From Streptomyces djakartensis (GTDB lineage: Bacteria; Actinomycetota; Actinomycetes; Streptomycetales; Streptomycetaceae), in contig NZ_BMWE01000002.1 of the NCBI RefSeq assembly GCF_014651075.1, forward strand, positions 1 through 64,000: DNA of 64,000 nt, given 5' to 3'. A program made the translations under genes and the position numbers. Below, piece after piece: positions 36,373 to 44,823 of the stretch; within the stretch, counting starts at the first letter, position 1; each line of letters starts with the position of its first letter. The notes below the pieces were generated by a model. It had not been told where the DNA came from and did not search any database. It was given only the letters and a program-made list of their open reading frames with translations.

Positions 36373-37117
36373 ACTTCTCTCCTCCTGGGGACGGAGTATG
36401 TGCCGCCGTCCGGCAGCTGCTGGGGGGCGCCTGGATGGCTGTTGGTACGCACGGGCCGCACGGGGCGTTCAATTCCGTTTGCAAGTGATTCCGTTCGCAT
36501 CGCCGAATCAGCCAGCTCCCGCCGCCTGCCCACCGACCGCACGGTCTGCGACTGCCCTGGTCACAGGGGCCGGACCCAGAGGGCGGCCAGCCGACCGCCG
36601 GCGGCTCCGCGGCCGGATGACGGCCCTTCAGCGGCATGCCCGGACCCGGCACCCCCGGAGCGGCACAGTCCGTATCCACCCGGGAACGATCTGTTGCGAT
36701 CGTCGAGTTGAATCCCGCCTCCAGCGAATCTCCACACCGAAAACGCAACCCGGTCACCGGACAGAGAGTTATCCACACGCCACTCGCGCCGGTCACGCCT
36801 TTTGGGGCGGGAGTGCCGGATTCGCCGCGCCGAGGGACAAGGGATCGAATGAGCCGATGCCGTGGCCGGTGTGAAGAATTCGCCACTGTAGCGTGCACAT
36901 ACCTGCACGCTTCGGTGCCTGTGGTTCGCAAGTTGCCTGGTGAGACGCCTGGTTGATTGGAAGCCGTCGCCCGCAGCGTGCTTTGATCCATCGCACCGCG
37001 GGAGCCACACAGGGCATTCGGAAACGGGAGTCCTGCGCTCGCGGTCGCGGCCGTCATCTGTCCCCAGAGGGGGCCGCTCCCCCCTTGTGAGATATCCATA
37101 TGAAGGGAAGTTCCATC
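36373..37117. other. Intergenic region, 745 bp, between divergent protease and peptide genes
   Basis: No gene supported. It carries the protease ribosome site, a perfect 8-bp inverted repeat at 36890-36911 and, near 36953, a TTGATT element that could be part of a promoter. The local base composition is lower in GC than in flanking genes, in keeping with long promoters. It is long for a two-promoter region and could contain an unrecognised small RNA. Confidence 0.5.
36890..36911. promoter_or_regulatory. Inverted repeat upstream of the double-glycine peptide gene
   Basis: AGCGTGCA-CATACC-TGCACGCT is a perfect 8-bp inverted repeat about 207 bp before the peptide start. It could be an operator for an unknown regulator. 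Function inferred from symmetry only. Confidence 0.4.
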
Positions 37118-37333
37118 ATGAACTCCACCCCCCAGGTTGAGACCGTCGAGATCGCCGACGCCGAGCTCGACGCCGTCTCCGGCGGCCTTTCCGTGAACGC
37201 CGTGAACACCGTCACCGACACGGTCAACGGCATCGCCCCGGTCTCCGGCGTGGTCGACACCGCCGTCGGCACCGTCGAGGGCGTCACCGGCCTGAACACG
37301 GCCCCGGTCGCCGGCCTGGTCTCCGGTCTCTGA
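37118..37333 (+). CDS. Double-glycine-leader peptide, cysteine-free core (NHLM-exported type)
   Basis: 71 residues; ATG 37118 after GAAGGGAAG. The leader MNSTPQVETVEIADAELDAVSGG is acidic with the hydrophobic spacing and terminal Gly-Gly recognised by C39 peptidase exporters. The 48-residue core, LSVNAVNTVTD to VAGLVSGL, is rich in Val, Gly and Thr and has no Cys, Lys, Arg or aromatic residue. It contains two related halves (DTVNGI..APVSGVV and GTVEGV..APVAGLV). No lanthionine can form without Cys. Similar Streptomyces peptides are labelled type A2 lantipeptide in databases, which the sequence does not support chemically. Probably a secreted unmodified peptide. Confidence 0.88.
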   Translation: MNSTPQVETVEIADAELDAVSGGLSVNAVNTVTDTVNGIAPVSGVVDTAVGTVEGVTGLNTAPVAGLVSGL

Positions 37334-37354
37334 TCGAGCCTTGTGCCGTTGAGG

Positions 37355-37386
37355 CCCGGAACCGCAGCCGGCGGTTCCGGGTTCTT
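37355..37386 (+). terminator. Intrinsic terminator/attenuator after the peptide gene
   Basis: CCCGGAACCGC (37355-37365) pairs perfectly with GCGGTTCCGGG (37371-37381), followed by TTCTT. It should make the peptide transcript more abundant than the exporter transcript, like the hairpin after ramS. Confidence 0.8.
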
Positions 37387-37449
37387 CGGGTGCCGTGACG
37401 ACTCCCGTCACGGCCTTCAGCAACTCTTCTACGGGTGAGGGAAGTTCCC

Positions 37450-38256
37450 TTGCAGTTCCGCCAACAGGCCCTCGCCAAACTCCAGTCACCGGAGGAACTC
37501 GATCTCCCGGTGCGATTCGCCCGCCCGCAGGGCTGGCTCGTGCTCTCGGTGACGGTGGTCACGATGGCAGCCGCCTCGGTATGGGCGGTGACCGGCTCGG
37601 TGACCTCCACCGTCAGCGCACCGGCCATCCTCACGCACGGGCAGGGCAGTTACCTCCTCCAGAGTCCCGTCGCGGGGCAGGTCACCGCGGTTCTCGCCAA
37701 GCAGGGCGAGCAGTTGCCCGCCGACTCCCCCGTGCTCAAGGTGCGCACGGCGCAAGGGGAAACGGTCGTCCGCACGCTCGACGCGGGCCGCGTCTCCGCG
37801 CTCGCCGCGACCGTCGGGCAGATCATCCAGACCGGCGCGAACGTCGCCGCCGTCGAGAAGGTCGCCCACACCAGGGACCCGTTGTACGCGACGGTCTACG
37901 TCCCCGCCGAGAACGCCGCCTCGATCCCCGACGACGCCGCCGTGGACCTGACCGTGCAGTCGGTGCCCACCCAGGAGTACGGCGTACTGCGCGGCCATGT
38001 GAAGTCGGTGGACCGCTCGGCCCAGTCCCCGCAGGAGATCGCCGCGTTCCTCGGGGACAGCCAGCTCGGCGAGCAGTTCACCAGGAAGGGCAGGCCGGTG
38101 GCCGTGACGGTCCGGCTGGACAAGTCGTCCGCGACGAAGAGCGGTTACGCGTGGTCGTCCGCGGACGGGCCGCCGTACAAGCTCACCTCGATGACGATGG
38201 CCTCGGGCTCGATCCGGCTGGCCGACCAGCGTCCCGTCGACTGGCTGCTGCCATGA
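37450..38256 (+). CDS. NHLM-type secretion adaptor (HlyD/membrane-fusion-like)
   Basis: 268 residues. I prefer TTG 37450, preceded by GAGGGAAG, which gives MQFRQQALAKLQSPEELDLPVRF, the usual N-terminus of this family; GTG 37435 is the alternative. One transmembrane helix at ~25-48, then biotinyl-lipoyl-like hairpin elements (GSYLLQSPVAGQVTAVLAKQGEQL) and a beta-barrel region. Acts as the adaptor between the ABC exporter and the outside in NHLM bacteriocin systems. Overlaps the C39 exporter gene by 4 bp (ATGA). Confidence 0.87.
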   Translation: MQFRQQALAKLQSPEELDLPVRFARPQGWLVLSVTVVTMAAASVWAVTGSVTSTVSAPAILTHGQGSYLLQSPVAGQVTAVLAKQGEQLPADSPVLKVRTAQGETVVRTLDAGRVSALAATVGQIIQTGANVAAVEKVAHTRDPLYATVYVPAENAASIPDDAAVDLTVQSVPTQEYGVLRGHVKSVDRSAQSPQEIAAFLGDSQLGEQFTRKGRPVAVTVRLDKSSATKSGYAWSSADGPPYKLTSMTMASGSIRLADQRPVDWLLP

Positions 38257-40478
38257 GCGCCACCGCACAGCAGACCCGGGGCCGGCGGCGTGCCGCCCCG
38301 CCGAAGCGCAAGGTGCCCAAGGGCAGGGCCAAGGCGGTCCGCACGCCCACCGTGCTCCAGATGGAGGCCGTGGAGTGCGGCGCCGCCTCCCTCGCTATGG
38401 TGCTCGGCCACTACGGCAAGCACGTCCCGCTGGAGGAGCTGCGCATCGCCTGCGGCGTCTCCCGGGACGGCTCGCGCGCCAGCAACCTCCTCAAGGCGGC
38501 CCGCTCCTACGGCCTGACGGCCAAGGGCATGCAGATGGACCTGGCCGCGCTCGCCGAGGTGAAGTCGCCGGCCATCCTGTTCTGGGAGTTCAACCACTAC
38601 GTCGTCTACGACGGCATGGGCCGTCGCTTCGGCCGCCGCGGCGTCTACATCAACGATCCCGGCAAGGGCCGCCGCTTCGTCCCCATGGAGGACTTCGACG
38701 GCAGCTTCACCGGTGTCGTGCTGGTCATGGAGCCCGGCGAGGACTTCACCCGGGGCGGCCGCAAGCCCGGTGTCCTGGGCGCGATGCCCGCCCGGCTGCG
38801 CGGCACCGCGGGCACCATGCCCGCCGCGGTGCTCGCGAGTCTGCTGCTGGTGGCGGTGGGAGCGGCCGTGCCCGCGCTCAGCCGCACCTACATCGACGAG
38901 TTCCTGATCGGCAACCAGACCTCGCTGCTCGGCGTGCTGTTCACGTCGATGGCGGCGTGCGTGCTGCTCACGGTCGTGCTGACCTGGCTCCAGCAGGCCA
39001 ACCTGCTGCGCGGCCGCATCATCTCCTCGACCCTGTCCAGCGCCCGGTTCCTGCGGCACCTGCTGCGGCTGCCGGTGACGTTCTTCTCCCAGCGCAGCCC
39101 GGCCGACCTGGTCCAGCGGCTCCAGTCCAACGACGCGGTCGCCGAGACCCTGTCCCGCGACCTCGCGGCGGCGGGCGTCGACGCCATCGTGGTCGTGCTG
39201 TACGCGGTGCTGCTGTACACCTACGACCCGCAACTGACGTTCGTCGGCATCGGCGTGGCGCTCTTGAACATCGTCGCCATGCGGGTCGTCGTACGGCTGC
39301 GGGCCACGCGCACCGCCAAGCTGCGTGCCGACACGGCCCGGCTCACCAACACCGCCTACACCGGTCTGCAGCTGATCGAGACGATGAAGGCGACCGGCGG
39401 CGAGGACGGCTACTTCCGCAAGTGGGCCGGGCAGCACGCCACCACCCTGGAGGAGCAGCAGCGGCTCGGGGTGCCGAGTGCCTACCTGGGCGTGGTCGCG
39501 CCGACGCTCGCCACCCTCAACAGCGCCCTGATCCTGTGGATCGGTGGCATGCGGGCGGTCGAGGGCCACATCTCGGTCGGGCTGCTCGTCGCCTTCCAGG
39601 CCCTCGTCACCCGGTTCACCGCCCCGCTGACCCGGCTGAACGGTGTCGCGGGGCGCATCCAGGACTTCGCGGCGGACGTCGCCCGGCTGAAGGACGTCGA
39701 GAACTTCCAGGCGGACCCGCTCTACGGCCGTCCCGGCACCGGTGAGTCGACCCGCCGGCTGCAGGGTCATGTCGAGCTGCAGAACATCACGTTCGGCTAC
39801 AGCCCGCTGGACAAGCCCCTGCTCGCCGGGTTCGACCTGACCGTCGGCCCCGGACAGCAGGTCGCGCTGGTCGGCGGCTCGGGCAGCGGCAAGTCCACCG
39901 TGTCGAGGCTGATCTCCGGTCTCTACGCGCCCTGGGAGGGCGTCATCCGCATCGACGGACAGCGCATCGAGGACATCCCGCGCGGGGCTCTGGCGGCTTC
40001 GGTCTCCTTCGTCGACCAGGAGGTGTTCCTCTTCGAGGGCACGGTCCGCGACAACGTGGCGCTGTGGGACCCGTCGATCCCGGACGACGCGGTGGAGGAC
40101 GCGCTGCGGGACGCCGCGATGTACGACGTGATCACGCGCCGCCCGGGCGGCATCCACAGCAAGGTGGAGCAGGACGGCCGCAACTTCTCCGGCGGGCAGC
40201 GCCAGCGCCTGGAGATCGCGCGGGCGCTGGTGCGCCGGCCGAGCATCCTGGTGCTCGACGAGGTGACGAGCGCGCTGGACGCGGAGACCGAACTGGTCGT
40301 GATGGACAACCTGCGCAAGCGCGGCTGTGCCTGTGTGGTGATCGCGCACCGGCTCAGCACGGTCCGCGACAGCGACGAGATCGTCGTCCTCCAGCACGGC
40401 ACGGTCGTGGAGCGCGGACGGCACGAGGAGCTGGTGGCGCGCGGCGGCGCGTACGCCACGCTGGTCAGGGAGCGGTGA
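38253..40478 (+). CDS. Peptidase-containing ABC exporter (C39, NHLM type)
   Basis: 741 residues. C39 peptidase domain ~30-170 with VLQMEAVECGAASLAMVLGHYG (catalytic Cys42), NHYVVYDG (His) and INDPGKG (Asp), so proteolysis after Gly-Gly should work. Membrane domain ~185-480, then ATPase: VGGSGSGKSTVSRL (Walker A, ~541), FSGGQRQRLEIARAL and ILVLDEVTSALD with a proper catalytic Glu. It should cleave the leader of the peptide at 37118 and export the core. Translationally coupled to the adaptor gene; the next exporter follows one base after its stop. Confidence 0.95.
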   Translation: MSATAQQTRGRRRAAPPKRKVPKGRAKAVRTPTVLQMEAVECGAASLAMVLGHYGKHVPLEELRIACGVSRDGSRASNLLKAARSYGLTAKGMQMDLAALAEVKSPAILFWEFNHYVVYDGMGRRFGRRGVYINDPGKGRRFVPMEDFDGSFTGVVLVMEPGEDFTRGGRKPGVLGAMPARLRGTAGTMPAAVLASLLLVAVGAAVPALSRTYIDEFLIGNQTSLLGVLFTSMAACVLLTVVLTWLQQANLLRGRIISSTLSSARFLRHLLRLPVTFFSQRSPADLVQRLQSNDAVAETLSRDLAAAGVDAIVVVLYAVLLYTYDPQLTFVGIGVALLNIVAMRVVVRLRATRTAKLRADTARLTNTAYTGLQLIETMKATGGEDGYFRKWAGQHATTLEEQQRLGVPSAYLGVVAPTLATLNSALILWIGGMRAVEGHISVGLLVAFQALVTRFTAPLTRLNGVAGRIQDFAADVARLKDVENFQADPLYGRPGTGESTRRLQGHVELQNITFGYSPLDKPLLAGFDLTVGPGQQVALVGGSGSGKSTVSRLISGLYAPWEGVIRIDGQRIEDIPRGALAASVSFVDQEVFLFEGTVRDNVALWDPSIPDDAVEDALRDAAMYDVITRRPGGIHSKVEQDGRNFSGGQRQRLEIARALVRRPSILVLDEVTSALDAETELVVMDNLRKRGCACVVIAHRLSTVRDSDEIVVLQHGTVVERGRHEELVARGGAYATLVRER

Positions 40479-40479
40479 G

Positions 40480-43302
40480 ATGACGACCCTTCAGGGACAT
40501 GAGGGCGACCTCGTCCTCACCGCGTTCGGGCAGATGGGCTCGCGTATCGACTGCGCGGGGTTCAACCGCCTGGATCTGGAGGGCCCGCAGGTGCTGTGGC
40601 TGGTCGCGGCGGGGGCCGTCGACCTGTTCGCGGTCGACGCCGCCCAGCAGGGCCACTGGCACCACCTCGGCCGCCTGGAGGCGGGCTCGCTGGTGCTCGG
40701 CCCGGTGGCCGGACCCCAGCACACCCTGGTGGCCCGCCCGCTGCGGGACTGCGTGGTGCACCGCATCGGGCTGCGCGAGCTGTACCAGCCCGCCGACACC
40801 GCGACGTGGTCGTACGACGAGTACGGCAACCCGCAGTACGTGCCGCCGACGACGAGCCCGCTGGAGTACGCGCTCGCCCTCGGAGTCGGGCGCAGCCTGT
40901 CCATCCTCTTCCAGGCGCCGATGGCGACCGAGCGGGCCGCGGCACCGACGGACGACGACGTGTTCTGGATGCAGGTGCCGCCCGGCAGCGTCCAGTACGG
41001 CTCGCTGTACGGCGCGGAGGCCGCGGCCGATCTGCTGATGGACCCGGCGCTCTGGCAGAGCATGGTCGACCAGCAGTACCGGCTGCTGACCACGCTGGAC
41101 CGCTGGATCGAGCAGCTGGAGCGCACCCACGAGGCGCGGACCGCCGAAGGCATCAAGGCCGGTGAGGCGGTGCGCACCCAGGCCGACCGGACGCTGCTGG
41201 CCTCCATCGGCAAACGGTCGTCCCAGCGCACCACCGCGGCCGACGCCGACGCCACGTACGCGGCGTGCAAGCTGGTCGCCCGGGCGGCCGGGATCGCTCT
41301 CGCCGAGCCCGCCCAGAAGGGCACCGGCGGCGACCGCCTCGACCCGGTCGAACAGGTCGCCCTGGCCTCGCGCGTCCGTACCCGGGCCGTGCGGCTCGAC
41401 GGGCGGTGGTGGCGGGACAACGTCGGCCCGCTCGTCGGCCACCGGGCCCTGTCGGGCGCGCCGGTGGCGTTGCTGTGGCGGCGCGGCGGTTACGTGGCGG
41501 TCCATCCGTCCACGGGCCGGGAGACACCGGTGGAGAAGGCCAACGCCGACGAGTTCGAACCGCGCGCGGTGATGTTCTACCGGCCGCTGCCCGAGCGGAG
41601 TCTCAGCCCGCTGCGGCTGCTGCGGTTCTGCGTGCAGGGCATGCGCGGCGACCTCACGGGCCTGCTGATCAGCGGTCTGGTCACGGTGGCGATCGGCGCG
41701 CTGGTGCCCATCGCGACCGGCAAGGTGCTCGGCGAGTTCGTGCCGAAGGCGCAGACCGGCCTGATCGTGCAGGTGTGCCTGGCGGTGATGCTCGGCAGCG
41801 TCGTGGCGGCGGCCTTCATGCTGTTGCAGAACATGACGATCCTGCGGCTGGAGGGCCGGATCGAGGCCACGCTCCAGCCGGCCGTGTGGGACCGGCTGCT
41901 GAGACTGCCGACCAAGTTCTTCACCGAGCGTTCCACCGGCGAACTGGCCAGCGCGGCCATGGGCATCAGCTCGATCCGCAGGCTGCTGGCGGGGGTCGGG
42001 CCGACGGTCGCGCAGTCGGTGACGGTCGGGGCGATGAACCTCGGGCTGCTGCTGTGGTTCAGCGTGCCGATGGCGTTGGCCGCGATCGGCATGCTCGTCG
42101 TCATCGCGGCCGTGTTCCTGGGGCTGGGACTGTGGCAGGTGCGCTGGCAGCGGCGGCTGGTGGTGCTCTCCAACAAACTGAACAACCAGGCCTTCCAGAC
42201 ACTGCGCGGTCTGCCCAAGCTGCGGGTGGCCGCCGCCGAGAACTACGCGTACGCCGCGTGGGCCTCGGAGTTCGCGCGCAGCCGGGAACTCCAGCAGAAG
42301 GTCGGCCGCATCAAGAACCTCACGACGGTGCTGGGCGCGGTGTACCTGCCGCTGTGCACCCTGCTGATGTTCATGCTGCTGGCCGGCCCGGCCCGGGGCT
42401 CGATGTCGGCGGCCGCGTTCCTCACCTTCAACACCTCGGTGACGATGGTGCTGACCTCCGTCACACAGCTGACCGGCGCGTTCGTCTCGGCCGTGGCGGC
42501 GCTGCCGCTGTTCGAGGAGATCAAGCCGGTGCTGGACGCGACACCCGAGGTGCGCACCGCGAGCACCCGTCCGGGTCCGCTGTCGGGGGCGCTCGAGGCG
42601 CGGCGGCTGTCCTTCCGCTACTCGGACGACGGCCCTCTGGTCCTGGACGACGTGTCGTTCGAGGTGCGGCCGGGTGAGTTCGTCGCGGTCGTCGGCCCGA
42701 GCGGCTGCGGCAAGTCGACCCTGCTGCGCCTGCTGATCGGCTTCGACCGTCCGCTGTCGGGCAGCGTCCTCTACGACGGTCAGGACCTGGCCGCCCTCGA
42801 CCAGTCGGCGGTGCGCCGCCAGTGCGGTGTGGTGCTGCAGCACGCGCAGCCGTTCACCGGCTCGATCCTGGACGTCATCTGCGGCACCGAGCCGTACACG
42901 CCGGAGGAGGCGATGGCGGCGGCGGAGATGGCCGGGCTCGGCGAGGACATCAAGCGGATGCCGATGGGACTGCACACCATCGTCTCGGGCAGCGGTGCCG
43001 TCTCCGGAGGTCAGCGCCAGCGGCTGATGATCGCCCAGGCGCTGATCCGCCGGCCGCGCATCCTCTTCTTCGACGAGGCGACCAGCGCCCTCGACAACGA
43101 GACGCAGCGCACGGTCATCGAGAGCACCAAGGCCCTCAACGCCAGCCGGGTCGTCATCGCCCACCGGCTGTCGACGGTGCTGGACGCCGACCGGGTCGTG
43201 GTGATGGAGGACGGCAAGGTGGTCCAGCAGGGACCGCCCGCGCAGCTGCTCGTGGACACGAACGGCCGGCTGCACGAGCTGGTGCGGCGCCAGATGGCCT
43301 GA
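40480..43302 (+). CDS. NHLM-type ABC exporter, ATP-binding/permease protein
   Basis: 940 residues, ATG after GGGAGCGGTGAG. The ~390 N-terminal residues are a cyclic-nucleotide-binding-like/soluble domain (VDLFAVD, GSLVLGP) without peptidase residues. Membrane domain ~390-690. ATPase with VVGPSGCGKSTLLRLL (Walker A, ~740), VSGGQRQRLMIAQAL and ILFFDEATSALD. In NHLM systems this protein accompanies the C39 exporter and is thought to form a heteromeric or second transporter. The set adaptor + C39 exporter + this protein with an adjacent Gly-Gly peptide defines the system. Confidence 0.93.
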   Translation: MTTLQGHEGDLVLTAFGQMGSRIDCAGFNRLDLEGPQVLWLVAAGAVDLFAVDAAQQGHWHHLGRLEAGSLVLGPVAGPQHTLVARPLRDCVVHRIGLRELYQPADTATWSYDEYGNPQYVPPTTSPLEYALALGVGRSLSILFQAPMATERAAAPTDDDVFWMQVPPGSVQYGSLYGAEAAADLLMDPALWQSMVDQQYRLLTTLDRWIEQLERTHEARTAEGIKAGEAVRTQADRTLLASIGKRSSQRTTAADADATYAACKLVARAAGIALAEPAQKGTGGDRLDPVEQVALASRVRTRAVRLDGRWWRDNVGPLVGHRALSGAPVALLWRRGGYVAVHPSTGRETPVEKANADEFEPRAVMFYRPLPERSLSPLRLLRFCVQGMRGDLTGLLISGLVTVAIGALVPIATGKVLGEFVPKAQTGLIVQVCLAVMLGSVVAAAFMLLQNMTILRLEGRIEATLQPAVWDRLLRLPTKFFTERSTGELASAAMGISSIRRLLAGVGPTVAQSVTVGAMNLGLLLWFSVPMALAAIGMLVVIAAVFLGLGLWQVRWQRRLVVLSNKLNNQAFQTLRGLPKLRVAAAENYAYAAWASEFARSRELQQKVGRIKNLTTVLGAVYLPLCTLLMFMLLAGPARGSMSAAAFLTFNTSVTMVLTSVTQLTGAFVSAVAALPLFEEIKPVLDATPEVRTASTRPGPLSGALEARRLSFRYSDDGPLVLDDVSFEVRPGEFVAVVGPSGCGKSTLLRLLIGFDRPLSGSVLYDGQDLAALDQSAVRRQCGVVLQHAQPFTGSILDVICGTEPYTPEEAMAAAEMAGLGEDIKRMPMGLHTIVSGSGAVSGGQRQRLMIAQALIRRPRILFFDEATSALDNETQRTVIESTKALNASRVVIAHRLSTVLDADRVVVMEDGKVVQQGPPAQLLVDTNGRLHELVRRQMA

Positions 43303-43382
43303 AGCGCACCGTCAGGGCCCGTCTTCGGCGTACGCTGCGGCCCGCTTCGTTGGTCCGCCGTGGAAGTGGGTACCCACCGGCC

Positions 43383-44393
43383 ATGCGTATCAGCGTGGTG
43401 GATGTGGGATCGAAGACGGTCAGACTGGTGGTCGCCGACGCGGACGGTGGGGTACCTCTCCCGGTGCACACCGCCAAGTGGCGGCTCCGGCTGTCCGAAC
43501 AGGTCGCACCGGGGGGACCCATACCGGAGCAGTCCCTGGAGCAACTGGTGCACGCGGTCGCGGAGGCGAGCCGGACCGCGTCCCGGTGGGGGGCTGCCGG
43601 GCCGCTGGCGTTCGCGACCGCCGTGGTGCGCAACGCGCCCAACCGGCGGGAAGTGCTGCACACCGTCCGGGCTCGTACGGGCGTCGACCTGTGCACCCTG
43701 CCGGGCGAGGTCGAGGCGGAGCTGACGTTCCTCGGCGCCCGGCGCTGGATGGGCTGGCGGTCGGGGCCGCTCGCCCTGCTCGACATCGGCGGCGGCTCAC
43801 TCGAAGTCGCCTTCGGACGCGGCCGGTTGCCCGACTTCGTGGCGTCCCTTCCGCTCGGCGCGGGACGGCTGACGCACGAGTTCTTCGAGGACGAGGACCC
43901 GCCCTCGCCGGAGCGGGTGCGGGCGCTGCGCCGCAAGGTCCGCCATCAGCTGCGGGACGTCGCGGCACGGATCCGCTGGGAGGGTCCGCGCACCGCGGTC
44001 GCCACCTCCCGCACGTTCCAGCAGCTGGGCCGGCTGTGCGGCGCGGCGCCCGGACGCCACGGCCCGTTCGAGGACCGTCAGCTGCACCGCGCTGAGCTGC
44101 GGCAGGCGATCGCCCGGCTGTCCGCGCTGCCCGCCGCCGAACGCGCGCGTCTGCCCGGCATATCCGCGCCGCGGGCCGCGCAGAGCCTGGCCGGAGCGGT
44201 GATCGGGCACACCGCGATGAAGCTGACCGGCCTCAGTGCCGTCACCATCTGCCCGTGGGCGATCCGCGAGGGCGTGCTGCTGCGGCACATCGAGGACGGC
44301 CCGTCCTGGTGGGCGGAGGTCACACGCCGCAGCGAGGAGGCGGCCCCGGCTGAGCCGGTGCCGCTGCGCATCGCGGCCACCGCCTCCGGCTGA
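43383..44393 (+). CDS. Ppx/GppA phosphatase family protein
   Basis: 336 residues. ASKHA-fold motifs: MRISVVDVGSKTVRLVVADADGG (phosphate-1 loop), FATAVVRNAPNR, CTLPGEVEAELTFLGA (catalytic Glu) and LLDIGGGSLEVAFG (phosphate-2 loop). Family members are exopolyphosphatases or pppGpp phosphohydrolases. Actinobacteria usually have two; which activity this one has cannot be read. It lies 80 bp after the NHLM exporter and probably has its own promoter. Confidence 0.92.
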   Translation: MRISVVDVGSKTVRLVVADADGGVPLPVHTAKWRLRLSEQVAPGGPIPEQSLEQLVHAVAEASRTASRWGAAGPLAFATAVVRNAPNRREVLHTVRARTGVDLCTLPGEVEAELTFLGARRWMGWRSGPLALLDIGGGSLEVAFGRGRLPDFVASLPLGAGRLTHEFFEDEDPPSPERVRALRRKVRHQLRDVAARIRWEGPRTAVATSRTFQQLGRLCGAAPGRHGPFEDRQLHRAELRQAIARLSALPAAERARLPGISAPRAAQSLAGAVIGHTAMKLTGLSAVTICPWAIREGVLLRHIEDGPSWWAEVTRRSEEAAPAEPVPLRIAATASG

Positions 44394-44440
44394 CCCCCCG
44401 GCAGACAGACACGGACGTACGAAGAGGAAGGGAGAAACCT

Positions 44441-44650
44441 GTGTCCCAGGACAAGGAACCCACGCACTCCGGCAAGCGGGACGAGCGGCCCGAGACGGCG
44501 CTCGGGGAGGTGCTGCGCGAGATCGAGGACGCCGAGAACCGCACTCGGGACACCGCTGAGCAGCGCCGCCGCCGGGGCGAGGCCGGTGAGGCCATCACCC
44601 CGAACACACGCGCCCAGGAGGAGTCCGAGGGGGAGCCGAAGAGGGACTGA
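44441..44650 (+). CDS. Small hydrophilic hypothetical protein
   Basis: 69 residues from GTG 44441 with GGAAGGGAGAAACCT upstream. Highly charged (Glu/Arg/Lys), one probable helix (TALGEVLREIEDAENRTRDTAEQRRRRG), no membrane segment, no family recognised. It follows the Ppx/GppA gene by 47 bp and may be co-transcribed. Confidence 0.65.
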   Translation: MSQDKEPTHSGKRDERPETALGEVLREIEDAENRTRDTAEQRRRRGEAGEAITPNTRAQEESEGEPKRD

Positions 44651-44823
44651 AGGGAACCGGGGGCCCGGGCTCCCGCGGCGGCGGGCCGGGCGGCCGCTGA
44701 TGCTGCGGGGCCCGGGCCCGTTGCCGTGAAGGCCGGGGTGACGCCGGGCGGACCGCCGCCCTGCGCCGGTGCAGGTGCCGAGCCGGAGGGTGACCGCGGG
44801 CTCCGGCCGGGTACCCGGCGCGC

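Noticed and set aside
36561..37010. Minus-strand frame of ~150 codons in the protease/peptide intergenic region
   Set aside because: No family match by eye, irregular codon third positions and no ribosome site.
37118..37333. Calling the double-glycine peptide a lanthipeptide
   Set aside because: The core has no Cys and no lanthionine synthetase is adjacent, so the common database label does not fit.
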